Shown here piece after piece: positions 26,740-36,100 of a DNA stretch of 64,000 nt. A model generated the notes under the pieces. That model made no database searches. It worked only from the letters and a program-made list of their open reading frames with translations, and was not told the origin of the DNA. This DNA comes from Cerasibacillus sp036516575 (GTDB taxonomy: Bacteria > Bacillota > Bacilli > Bacillales > Amphibacillaceae): the NCBI RefSeq assembly GCF_036516575.1, contig NZ_DATBTY010000073.1, positions 1 through 64,000 of the forward strand, written 5' to 3'. Made by a program: the position numbers and the translations under genes. Each line of letters begins with the position of its first letter. The stretch's first letter is position 1.

Positions 26740-26906
26740 ACGATTGACTGTAATGATCATTGAATCGGGAATTTAATTGTTAGTGATCTGTCATTTGTCA
26801 ATCGCCAGTTCGAAAAGAAAGATGTTATACTAAGTGATACAACAGTCTTTCTGTTGGAATGATAAATAGACTCAAGAATTTCAATTCCAAAAAGGAGCGA
26901 ACCACA

Positions 26907-27215
26907 ATGAAAAACATGATTAAAAAAGGTTTAACATTAGGGTTGGGACTTGCAATAACAACGAAAGAACAAGCTGAAAAAATTGTTAATGAACTCGTTG
27001 AAAAAGGGGAATTGACAAAGCAAGAGTCAAAAGAATTTGTCGATGAATTAGTTGTAAAAGGTGAAGAAGCGAAAAAAGATTTAGATGAACGCATTGATCA
27101 AAAAGTAAAACAGTTATTAGATGAACTCAACTTAGCTACGAAAGAAGAAGTCGACGCACTAAAACAACGCGTTGAACAATTAGAAGAAGCACGAGAAAAG
27201 ACTGAATCCAAATAA
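26907..27215 (+). CDS. Phasin-family small protein
   Basis: 102 residues: short hydrophobic N-terminus (MIKKGLTLGLGLAITTKEQA), then a charged helical body with heptad-like pattern ending in a probable coiled coil (KEEVDALKQRVEQLEEAREK). This matches phasin-like/polyhydroxyalkanoate-granule-region proteins of Bacilli. ATG at 26907 follows AAAGGAG; an ATG 48 bp earlier lacks a site. It lies 84 bp upstream of the UbiB-type gene, a pairing common in Bacillaceae, so a joint role in membrane/lipid handling is possible. No PHA synthase is in the window. Confidence 0.8.
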   Translation: MKNMIKKGLTLGLGLAITTKEQAEKIVNELVEKGELTKQESKEFVDELVVKGEEAKKDLDERIDQKVKQLLDELNLATKEEVDALKQRVEQLEEAREKTESK

Positions 27216-27299
27216 TTTTTAGCTAAAAACATACTGTCATAGATGGGCGCTCATTCGTTATGCTGATGAGGCCAGGTACAAATATAGGGAGGGATTGTT

Positions 27300-28979
27300 A
27301 TTTTTCAAAAACGTATTAGACATATCCAACGATATCGCGATATTGTCAAAGCTTTTTCACGAAATGGCTTTGGGTATATCGCTGATGAATTAGGGCTTTA
27401 TGATTTAGTTTCCCTCCCGAAACGTATGTTTACAAAAGAACCACCCGAACGAGAACGGAAAACGACTGGGGAACGTATCCGCTTATTTTTAGAAGAACTA
27501 GGCCCAACATTTGTTAAGTTAGGTCAATTTGCAAGTACGCGCTCTGATATTTTACCGGATTCAATCATAAGCGAATTAAAAAAATTACAAGACAATGTCG
27601 CCCCATTTCCATACAATGATGTACAAGAAATAATAGAAAATGAATTAGGTGTTACATTAGATACGCATTTTAAATTTTTCCACGAAACACCGATAGCTGC
27701 AGCATCAATCGGACAAGTACACGAAGCGATTCTTCGTTCAGGTGAACGCGTCGCTGTAAAAATTCAGCGACCAAGCATTCAATCAACCATTAAAACAGAC
27801 TTAGAAATCCTCCAAGATTTAGCGGTTTTAGCAGAAATGCGCTTAGAAATCGCTGCTCGTTATCGAGTAAAAGAGATTATTAAAGAATTTTCCAAGTCAC
27901 TTATGAAGGAATTAGATTATAAACAAGAAGGTCGGAATGCTGAGCGAATTAAGAAGGCGTTTCAAGATAACTCAAATATTCATGTTCCTTCCATCTATTG
28001 GGAATATACAACGGATAAAGTTTTGACGATGGAATATGTAGAAGGCATCAAATTGGATGATGTCCAAGCACTGCGTGAAAATGGGATTGATTGTAAGGTA
28101 ATTGCTGAGCGATTTGTTCAAGCGATGTTCCAGCAGATTTTCAAGGAAGGATTTTTCCACGGTGATCCACACCCTGGTAATATTCGAGCATTACCCGGAG
28201 AAAAGCTTATTTTTATGGACTTTGGCATGGTTGGTCATTTAACACCAGAGCTGAAAGAGCATTTAGCCTCATTTGTCATTGCCTTGATGCGACAACAGAC
28301 TGACGATATTATTAAAGCTATTTCCGAAATGGGGATGGTACCTGAGAATGTCGATATGCGTGAACTACATACCGACATGGAACATCTCAGAGTAAAATAT
28401 TACGATGTTCCATTAAGTGAAGTTCACTTAGGTGAAGCGATTCAAGACCTATTCTCAGTATCCTATGAACATCATATTTATATACCGAGCGAGTTGACTT
28501 TGTTAGGGAAAACAATGCTAACAACCGAAGGAATCGTGGAGAAATTACATCCCGAATTAAGCATCGTGAAGATGGCGGAACCATTTGGCCGTGAATTATT
28601 AAAAGAAAAATATCATCCCAAAAAAATAGCGAGCGATATGTACCAAAGTTTTGTCGAGTATAAAGAGCTGATTTCTGACCTACCTTTTTCAATCAAACAA
28701 TTAAAATCTATTATTAAAAAAGGGAAAATTCGCATGGAAATCACATCTCCAGAACTGGAACGCTCATTAAAAAAACTAGACCGTATTAGTAACCGATTGT
28801 CATTCAGTATTGTGTTACTTGCTTTTAGTATTTTTATGGCCGGTCTCATTATCGGTTCAGCCTTGGTTCGCCAATCAACACTCCTCTGGGACATTCCAGT
28901 CATTGAAATAGGTTTTGTCGTGGCAACCGTTATGTTTTTATGGATCTTATATGCCATTTTAAAATCTGGGCGTTTTTAG
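27300..28979 (+). CDS. UbiB/ABC1 (AarF) family protein kinase-like
   Basis: Atypical kinase/ATPase of the UbiB-ADCK family, linked to quinone biosynthesis or lipid homeostasis. Family motifs: KLGQFASTRSDILP, the alanine-rich AAASIGQVH loop, ion-pair lysine in VAVKIQRP, HGDPHPGN, and MDFGMVG. Two membrane helices at the C-terminus (about residues 505-555). The first ATG (27426) would remove about 42 residues of clearly conserved N-terminus (KRIRHIQRYRDI). The upstream frame opens only after TAG at 27285 and contains no ATG, GTG or TTG; AGGGAGGG at 27286-27293 points to ATT at 27300 as start (559 residues). The rare AUU start is inference. Confidence 0.88.
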   Translation: MFQKRIRHIQRYRDIVKAFSRNGFGYIADELGLYDLVSLPKRMFTKEPPERERKTTGERIRLFLEELGPTFVKLGQFASTRSDILPDSIISELKKLQDNVAPFPYNDVQEIIENELGVTLDTHFKFFHETPIAAASIGQVHEAILRSGERVAVKIQRPSIQSTIKTDLEILQDLAVLAEMRLEIAARYRVKEIIKEFSKSLMKELDYKQEGRNAERIKKAFQDNSNIHVPSIYWEYTTDKVLTMEYVEGIKLDDVQALRENGIDCKVIAERFVQAMFQQIFKEGFFHGDPHPGNIRALPGEKLIFMDFGMVGHLTPELKEHLASFVIALMRQQTDDIIKAISEMGMVPENVDMRELHTDMEHLRVKYYDVPLSEVHLGEAIQDLFSVSYEHHIYIPSELTLLGKTMLTTEGIVEKLHPELSIVKMAEPFGRELLKEKYHPKKIASDMYQSFVEYKELISDLPFSIKQLKSIIKKGKIRMEITSPELERSLKKLDRISNRLSFSIVLLAFSIFMAGLIIGSALVRQSTLLWDIPVIEIGFVVATVMFLWILYAILKSGRF

Positions 28980-28999
28980 TGACATGCCCAGATTTTTTA
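28961..28999 (+). terminator. ubiB-family gene terminator
   Basis: AAAATCTGGGC (28961-28971) pairs with GCCCAGATTTT (28986-28996); T run follows. The stop codon is in the loop. Confidence 0.85.
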
Positions 29000-29027
29000 T
29001 GTGAGTATGGGGTTATATAGAGTAGAA

Positions 29028-29105
29028 TCGCTCAATTCCAGTGTGAAATCGCGCAATCCCATGTGAAATTTACTCAATCCCAAGGCTAAAATCGCGCCAT
29101 CCTCG
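29028..29105. repeat. Degenerate ~21-bp repeats
   Basis: Four or so imperfect units (GAATCGCTCAATTCCAGTGT, GAAATCGCGCAATCCCATGT and similar) resembling, in phase and AAATCG core, the array at 25199-25398. Confidence 0.6.
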
Positions 29106-29117
29106 AACACAAAAAGT

Positions 29118-29285
29118 ATGATTGAGAAAATTCCAGACTTAGAGTTTAAATCAAATCAAATTTTAGTCATACTCGGCAAGATAATAACTATATTTGATAA
29201 GAGAAAAGAAACTAAAAATATTGCTCCAGACATCGGGATAATAATAGGGCTATTAATGGTTTTAATCATAGAGTTTATTAAATAA
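29118..29285 (+). CDS. Possible 55-residue membrane peptide
   Basis: Open frame from ATG 29118 to TAA 29285. The product has a mixed N-terminal half (MIEKIPDLEFKSNQ) and a hydrophobic C-terminal helix (APDIGIIIGLLMVLIIEF). There is no good ribosome binding site (AAAAAG only), so it may be a degraded remnant of a larger gene rather than a functional one. No family recognised. Confidence 0.3.
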   Translation: MIEKIPDLEFKSNQILVILGKIITIFDKRKETKNIAPDIGIIIGLLMVLIIEFIK

Positions 29286-29547
29286 TTAAAATTATATTAT
29301 GAGGTTTTATTACACTAACTGGTGCTTTAACAGTGGACTGTCAATAGACGGTCCTTTTTCATTTGTATTGGCATGTCATTCTAATTAAAATGTTTGAAAT
29401 GAGGCGGTTTATTTATTATATTAACAACCGTCTGGATCTCCTATTCATAACACAAACAATACATTGTCTCCATTCCAATAAAAAGGTATGCGAACTTCCT
29501 TCTTATCATATATATCAGAAAGAAGCTCACTAAAGGAGGAGACCTTT
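29286..29547. other. Spacer upstream of DUF2935 gene
   Basis: AT-rich, no gene. A GGACTGTC/GACGGTCC imperfect hairpin with T run at about 29336-29359 resembles a terminator. Confidence 0.45.
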
Positions 29548-30369
29548 TTGGAAAAATCGCTAGTTGAACAGTCTTTAGATGAGATTTTGTTTTGGTCACG
29601 GATTATGAAGGAACATGCGTTTTTTCTCAGTTTAGGATTTACGTTTGAACAGCAACGTTTAATTGAAGAAGCTCAATATTTCATTCATCTGTTTGAAACA
29701 ATCGAGGAGAGAGCACGGCGTTTTCCAAGCGATGCTGAGTTTAATCAGATTTATCGTTTTAATTCGGAGGTATATCAAGCAGCTGTAGCTGTATGGCATT
29801 ATAAACGCAAAGTACTTGGACTCATATTACGCTGTGAGATCCTAACGAATAATTATCCTTTGCTCGTTGATCATATTAGTCGTGAAGCGGCTTATTTTGC
29901 TAATCGGTTAAAAGAATTAAATGAAGGGAAATTGCCTAATCAACGTGATTCCATTATTGACGAAAATGTGTTCTTTCTTAGAATTATGGCTGATCATGCT
30001 AAATTTATCGGTCATCTTTTAGATCCATCTGAACGCCAATTAGTAGAACAAGCAAGGGAGTTCGGCCATGATTTTGATCAACTCGTGTTCCAAGCAATTG
30101 ATCTCGATTCAATGCGTCCACAATCCGAAACAGACCCACTGCTAAGCCAGTTTTTAGACGAAAATCGTGTATCTGTTCGGTCATTAAGAGATTTTAAAAA
30201 GACGGCCCGTGAATTGATTGAAGCCTGTCGAATCAAAAGTAATATTCATCCATTATTAGCTGATCACACGTTTAGAGAAGCTGAACGATTTTTAGAGATT
30301 ATTGATCTATTTGAACAAACCTTACAGGGTGAACAGAGAGAAGAAGAGAATAATTTCGAGATAGAGTAA
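29548..30369 (+). CDS. DUF2935-family protein
   Basis: 273 residues, all-helical, two repeated halves, each with an E/H-rich pattern (EHAFFLSLGF near residue 21, DHISREAAYF near 112, DHAKFIGHLLDP near 150, DHTFREAERF near 239). This fits DUF2935, a ferritin-like family that probably binds two metals; no activity is known. Start TTG at 29548 was chosen since AAAGGAGG lies 8 bp before it; the upstream ATG at 29488 has no site. Monocistronic. Confidence 0.83.
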   Translation: MEKSLVEQSLDEILFWSRIMKEHAFFLSLGFTFEQQRLIEEAQYFIHLFETIEERARRFPSDAEFNQIYRFNSEVYQAAVAVWHYKRKVLGLILRCEILTNNYPLLVDHISREAAYFANRLKELNEGKLPNQRDSIIDENVFFLRIMADHAKFIGHLLDPSERQLVEQAREFGHDFDQLVFQAIDLDSMRPQSETDPLLSQFLDENRVSVRSLRDFKKTARELIEACRIKSNIHPLLADHTFREAERFLEIIDLFEQTLQGEQREEENNFEIE

Positions 30370-30543
30370 TGATTTTTCAATCCTAACTTAATCCCCCGAA
30401 ATAAGTGAAAACAGCTTGTTTTTAAAAGTAAAATAATAGAAATATTTCCTAATAGGCTAGAAATCTGTTACAATATGTAACATCTTATAAAATTTTGTCT
30501 GAAAATTGTCGGATAATTGGGGTTATTACTTTAGGGGGATTAT

Positions 30544-31602
30544 ATGTTAAGGGTTTTGAAAATCGCTAGTGCATTTATTGGCATCATTGTCGGGGCAGGA
30601 TTTGCATCAGGACAAGAGATATTACAATACTTCACGAGTTTTGGCTATATGGGGACAGCTGCGGCAATTGTTGCAACCGCTTTCTTTGCTTATTTAGGGA
30701 TGACTTTGACGAAACTAGGTAGTCGTACACAGACAACATCACATAAAGAAGTTATTTACTGGATAAGTGGTCGCTATATTGGCATCATTGTGGATTACGT
30801 CATTATTTTCACGTTATTTAGTGTTGGTGTTGTCATGATTGCTGGGGCGGGATCAATTTTACATCAGCAATTCGGCTTATCACCATTTGTTGGAAGTTTG
30901 ATTTTGACGATTCTTATTATCTTAACAGTCATGTTAAACGTCCAACGCGTCATTGCTGTTATAGGAAGTATCACGCCATTCCTCATTGTGGCGATCATTA
31001 TCATAAGTGTGTACAGCTTGTTAACAATGGATTCATCTTTTGCTCAGTTAAATCCAATTGCAAAAGAAGTAGACACGACATTACCAAACTGGTTTATTTC
31101 AGCCGTGAATTATGTATCGTTTAATATTGCGGTCGGTGCTGCGATGTCGCTCGTTATGGGTGGAGCAGAAAAGAATGAGCGGGTCGCTTCAATTGGTGGA
31201 TTTCTTGGCGGTTTAGGTTTAGGTATTCTCATTTTACTCAGTCATTTAGCGATTTTTTCAAAAGTTGATACTGTCGCGGCGTTTGACATGCCGATGCTAA
31301 AAATCATTGATGATATTTCACCGGGCTTAGCAGTATTTATGTCATTCGTCTTATTCGGAATGATCTTTAATACAGGTGTGAGTATGTTTTATGCGTTTAC
31401 CGCTCGGTTTGTAGAAATGCGCACTAAAACAGCGAACATCTTCATTGTTATTGTTGCTACGATTGGATTTATCGCAAGCTTTGTCGGATTTACTGATTTA
31501 GTTGCATTTTTCTACCCATTAATTGGTTATCTCGGCTTATTCTTGGTCGGGGCATTGATTTATGCACCGTTTAAGATGGCAAAACATAAAAAGAATAGTT
31601 AA
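30544..31602 (+). CDS. ykvI: YkvI-family membrane protein
   Basis: 352-residue integral membrane protein with about ten hydrophobic segments and an N-terminal FIGIIVGAGFASGQEI signature, typical of YkvI-like LeuT-fold transporters. ATG follows AGGGGGATTAT. The amino acid or other substrate is not known. Monocistronic with its own terminator. Confidence 0.85.
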   Translation: MLRVLKIASAFIGIIVGAGFASGQEILQYFTSFGYMGTAAAIVATAFFAYLGMTLTKLGSRTQTTSHKEVIYWISGRYIGIIVDYVIIFTLFSVGVVMIAGAGSILHQQFGLSPFVGSLILTILIILTVMLNVQRVIAVIGSITPFLIVAIIIISVYSLLTMDSSFAQLNPIAKEVDTTLPNWFISAVNYVSFNIAVGAAMSLVMGGAEKNERVASIGGFLGGLGLGILILLSHLAIFSKVDTVAAFDMPMLKIIDDISPGLAVFMSFVLFGMIFNTGVSMFYAFTARFVEMRTKTANIFIVIVATIGFIASFVGFTDLVAFFYPLIGYLGLFLVGALIYAPFKMAKHKKNS

Positions 31603-31609
31603 TAACTAT

Positions 31610-31643
31610 AAAACTCTTATGCAATGTGCGTGGGAGTTTTTCT
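31610..31643 (+). terminator. ykvI terminator
   Basis: AAAACTC/GAGTTTT outer stem with inner GCA/TGC pairs, followed by T. Confidence 0.75.
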
Positions 31644-31672
31644 ATGTAGGATATAAATATCTTTGATTAAAT

Positions 31673-32743
31673 CTATTTACTTCGCGTTATTTTAGTCAAA
31701 GCCAGTATTCCTAATCCAACTGCTATTATATTGAAGAGGGCTTGGTGCTTAGATGCCTTAACGAACATGCTGGTAGACCGCTTCCAACCTATATTCGCTC
31801 CTCTTTCATGCATACCGTAAGCAGCACGATATAAATTACTTTCTTCTCGGGGTTTGGATGGTCTATTAGGGTCATATTGAGTTGGCGGTATAATATATTC
31901 CATTAGTTTATCTGTCAAGCGCGGAAAGATTGCACTAATAAATTGGATAAGTTTTGCTTGTGAGCCGACATACATATCTCTCTTTGGATGTTCTGCGGCA
32001 TACAGGATTGCTTCAGCTACAGCTTCAGGTGGATAAAGCATTCCTATATGGACCGGTTGCTTGTTTAAATAGCTTGTCGCATGTTCAGTGTAAGGCGTAT
32101 CGATTCTGCCAGGATGGATGAGTGTCACTGAAACAGGTAAATTTTCTTTTGCTAACTCCATTCTTAAACTTTCCGTCCATCCATGTACTGCAAATTTGGA
32201 AGGAGCATACGTCGATTGAATAAGGGTCCCCCGATCCCCAAATAAACTTCCAACATTAATAAGTGCACCCGGAATTCCTCTTTCTGTATAATGTTTCACC
32301 GCTTCCTTTGAGCCGTATACAACTCCCCAATAATTCGTATCAAACATCCGTTTCATATCCTCATTACTCACATCCATTGCATAACCAAAGATGGTTACCC
32401 CTGCATTATTCACCCATGTATCAAAACGTCCAAATTCTCTTATTGCAGTCTTCGCAATGATTTTAACATCTTCCTCTACTCCAACGTCTGCTTTTACATA
32501 GATGGCAGAATGGCCCTTTTGTCGTAATTCATTAACGAGTTCTTTTAGTGCTTCTTCATTTCTTGCGGCTACAACCACTTTTGCACCCATCTCAGCAGCC
32601 ATTCTTGCAGTTACAAGACCAACTCCACTTGATGCTCCTGTAATGACAATGACCTGATTACTTAATTTCTTTAAATATATATTCTTTGTTCCGTTCAATA
32701 TCTGCCAGATGCCTTTTTCCCGACTGCCTATTTCTCGTTCCAT
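31673..32743 (-). CDS. SDR-family oxidoreductase with C-terminal extension
   Basis: 356-residue short-chain dehydrogenase. Cofactor motif TGASSGVG near residue 36, NNAG near 112, catalytic Ser in NVGSLFG and the YxxxK pair in TYAPSKFAVHG near 182-187 are all present, so it should be active, unlike the SDR at 15072. About 100 extra residues follow the fold, ending in a hydrophobic helix (LFNIIAVGLGILALTK) that may anchor it to the membrane. ATG at 32743 follows AAGGAGG; an upstream in-frame ATG at 32803 has no site. Substrate unknown. Confidence 0.88.
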   Translation of the reverse strand: MEREIGSREKGIWQILNGTKNIYLKKLSNQVIVITGASSGVGLVTARMAAEMGAKVVVAARNEEALKELVNELRQKGHSAIYVKADVGVEEDVKIIAKTAIREFGRFDTWVNNAGVTIFGYAMDVSNEDMKRMFDTNYWGVVYGSKEAVKHYTERGIPGALINVGSLFGDRGTLIQSTYAPSKFAVHGWTESLRMELAKENLPVSVTLIHPGRIDTPYTEHATSYLNKQPVHIGMLYPPEAVAEAILYAAEHPKRDMYVGSQAKLIQFISAIFPRLTDKLMEYIIPPTQYDPNRPSKPREESNLYRAAYGMHERGANIGWKRSTSMFVKASKHQALFNIIAVGLGILALTKITRSK

Positions 32744-33171
32744 GAAATAACCTCCTTGAATAACTAATATAAATAAAGAATTTAGCGGTTTTTTATTTAT
32801 CATTAGTATTTACCCAATCAGGAAAGAAATGTATTGCCGTGATACATTCGAACTGTTTGTACTGTATTTTAGTTAAGCCAACTATAAAATAATCTCCTAA
32901 TGAAAAGAAAACCGTGCTGGCATCAAGTCATAAGTTTTTTCATTAGCTGTGAATGAGAAATGGATAAATAGGATAAAATTCCTGTTTATTTTAAAAATAT
33001 CATAGTTCTATTTTATCAAATTAGCAAAATTACGATAACTGCGACAAGATTCGACAAACTTCGCGATTCTTCTCTGGTAATCTATGACCTAAATCAAGTA
33101 GAAGGCACTGCATAGAACGAAGAATATTCAGATGCAATAGCCTCAACCAAAAAAATCTTAGAGGTGAGATG
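32744..33171. other. Spacer between divergent genes
   Basis: 428 bp holding the promoters of the SDR (minus) and bpr (plus). No repeat or clear operator recognised. Confidence 0.5.
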
Positions 33172-36100
33172 ATGGGGAAGAAATTAAAGCGACACGTTAG
33201 TGTTGTGACAAAGTTTGTCGTTGTTTTGATGCTGTTATCAACTTTACTACCGTTGCAAATTTTCGCCCAAAAAACAGGGCACAATGAAGAAAATAATGCT
33301 AGTGAAAAAGTTGATGCAAAACTGCTAGATGCTTTTAAAGAGGAAGAGCATGTCAGATATTTAATTATATTAGAAGAACAAGTAGACACGAACCAAGTTG
33401 CACAACAAGCAAGCATACAAGCTAAAAAGAATGGTCTGTCAAGCCAAAATACGAAAAAGCAATTACAAAGAGCAGTTGTATCGTCTTTACAAAATAAGGC
33501 GGAGACGACACAAAAAAATCTACTTTCATATTTAAAAACGAGTGAGCAGGAGATAAAAACATTTAAACCGTTTTTTATCGTTAATAGTATCGCAGTAACG
33601 GGTACTAAGCAATCTGTTGAAGACATTGCACGTTTGCCTGAAGTGAAGTCTATCTTATTAGATGAAATGAAACAGTTACCTATCACTGATTCTAAGTCTC
33701 TATCATCTGAAGAAATAGAATGGAATATTGAACAAATCGGTGTACCTGAACTTTGGGTAGAAGGCATTACAGGTGAAGGTGTTGTTATAGCAAATATCGA
33801 CAGTGGTGTAGAAGGAAATCATCCTGCGTTGAAGCGTCAATATCGGGGATACAATCCAGAAGACCCTGAAAATCCATCACATGAATTTAATTGGCATGAT
33901 GCGGTCTTTGATCGTAAGAGCCCAATGGATTCTGATGGACATGGAACACATACAATGGGGACGATGGTCGGACAAGAAGAAAATGGTGAAAATAAAGTCG
34001 GTATTGCTCCAGGGGCAAAGTGGATTGCCACAAGGGCATTTTTTGATAATGAAGGCTACGACTCTTATATATTAGAAGCGGCAGAATGGGTGCTAGCACC
34101 AACAGATGAAAATGGTGTCCCACATCCAGAAAAAGCTCCAGATGTTGTCAACAATTCTTGGGGCGGAAATCCGATTCATAATGATTGGTTTTTACCGATG
34201 GTTGAAGCGTGGCGATCAGCAGGGATCATTCCAGTTTTTTCAGTGGGGAATGCTGGATTTTTTCTAAAACCTGATCCGGGTTCTGCCTCGGCTCCAGGAA
34301 ATTATAAAGAAGTTATTGCTGTAGGAGCGACTGATTCAGATGGGAACTTAGCAGACTTTTCACTCCGAGGACCATCCGAAAATGGTGATATTAAACCAGA
34401 CCTCGTTGCACCAGGTGTAAGTGTACGTTCATCTGTTCCAGGTGCTTCTTGGAATGACTTCTCATATCGTTCTTTTAACGGGACATCGATGGCAGCACCA
34501 CATGTTGCTGGAACGATATTATTGATGAAGCAATTAGATACGTCACTTACATTTGAGGAAGTAGATGATATTTTAAAAGTAACCGCACAAAAGAAAACAG
34601 ACAATGCTTATCCAGATTATCCAAATAACGGATACGGATATGGATTCTTGCAAGCAAATGAAGCGGTTCGAGCTGTTCAGCAAGGTATCGGGACAATCAA
34701 AGGACAAGTAGTTGCTGCAGGAAAAGACGAGGAAAAACCAATCTATGAACATCTTGCTCGAAAAGCAGTTTTTAAAGGTAGAGATGAACTGTTTCAGATA
34801 CGAGCACAAGATGATGTAAGTGTGAATACGGTAAATTTACATGTTTCAATAAATGGTGAAACAAAAGTGTATAAAGGAAAGCAAATATTAGGTAATCATT
34901 TAGATGGCATATATGAATCGGTTATTCCAGCAGATCATTTAACAGCTGAGTCATTTGAGTATTGGTGGGAGATTGACGATTTTTCCGGTAAGAAAACGAA
35001 AACAGATGTATATCAAGTCCAAATAAAAGAAGGGGTTAAACGAGGATACTTTGAAGACTTTGAAGGATATCCTGATGGCTGGTATTCATTTGGTATCAAC
35101 AACTCATGGGAATGGGGAAAGCCAACATACGGTCCCAAACAGGCAGCTTCTGGGGAAAACGTCATGGGTACACATTTACGGGGACAATATGAGCGAAATT
35201 CAGATATGACATTAGTCATGCCACCGATTTTAGTCGAAGAACATACGATGCTCCGTTTTAAAACATGGTATAAATTAAGTTTATTTGGTCAAGACACAGG
35301 AACGGTCTTTATTTCAACAGATGGAGAAGCCTGGGAACCATTATATCAAGTGAGGCAAGAAAATACGCGTTGGCATGAAGTTGGTCTAGATTTATCAGAC
35401 TATGCGAATGAAAAAGTATATATTGCCTTTAATTTGAAAACATCTGATAGTCAAAATGATGGATGGTATATTGATGATGTTGAAGTCGTTAACAGTCAAT
35501 CAAAAGCAAATGTATCTAAACAGCAAATTTTTGATAAAGATGTCACGTTGAAAATACCAGCAAAAGCGGAAGAGGTACTCCAAGCAAGCGTCGATTTCAA
35601 TCCAGTAGATAATGCAGACATGATACCAATGGAAGCGATAATTAATATAGAAGAAACCGGCTGGCAAACAAAAACAAATCCGAAGAACGGGCGTTTTTCC
35701 ATTCACCATCCACCAGGTAAGTATACATTAAAAGTTAAAGCGTATGGTTATGAACCATTTACACAACAGGTGACATTAGACGAAAACGGCATAGTTAGCC
35801 CAACAATCAGTTTAACGGCTTTACCAACACAAACGATATCCGGTGAGATAAAAAGTACAACAGGTGAACCGATTGAAGGAGCTCGTATCATGTTATTAGA
35901 GGATAAGGAGCAGAAACATGCGCAGTCTGAAGATGATGGCATATACGAACTAGATGCCTACGAAGGAACGTATACGTTAAAAGTATATGCACCTGGTTTT
36001 GTCGGCACCTCCCAAGCCATAACAGTCGAACGTGGTCAAAATTTAATGATCGATTTAGAACTTGAACCTTTCCGTTCGACGGAACAAACAGAGATCAAGT

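Noticed and set aside
33030..33767. 245-residue minus-strand frame inside bpr
   Set aside because: It is antisense to the conserved signal peptide, propeptide and start of the protease domain; Cys/Ser/Phe-rich as expected for a shadow frame.
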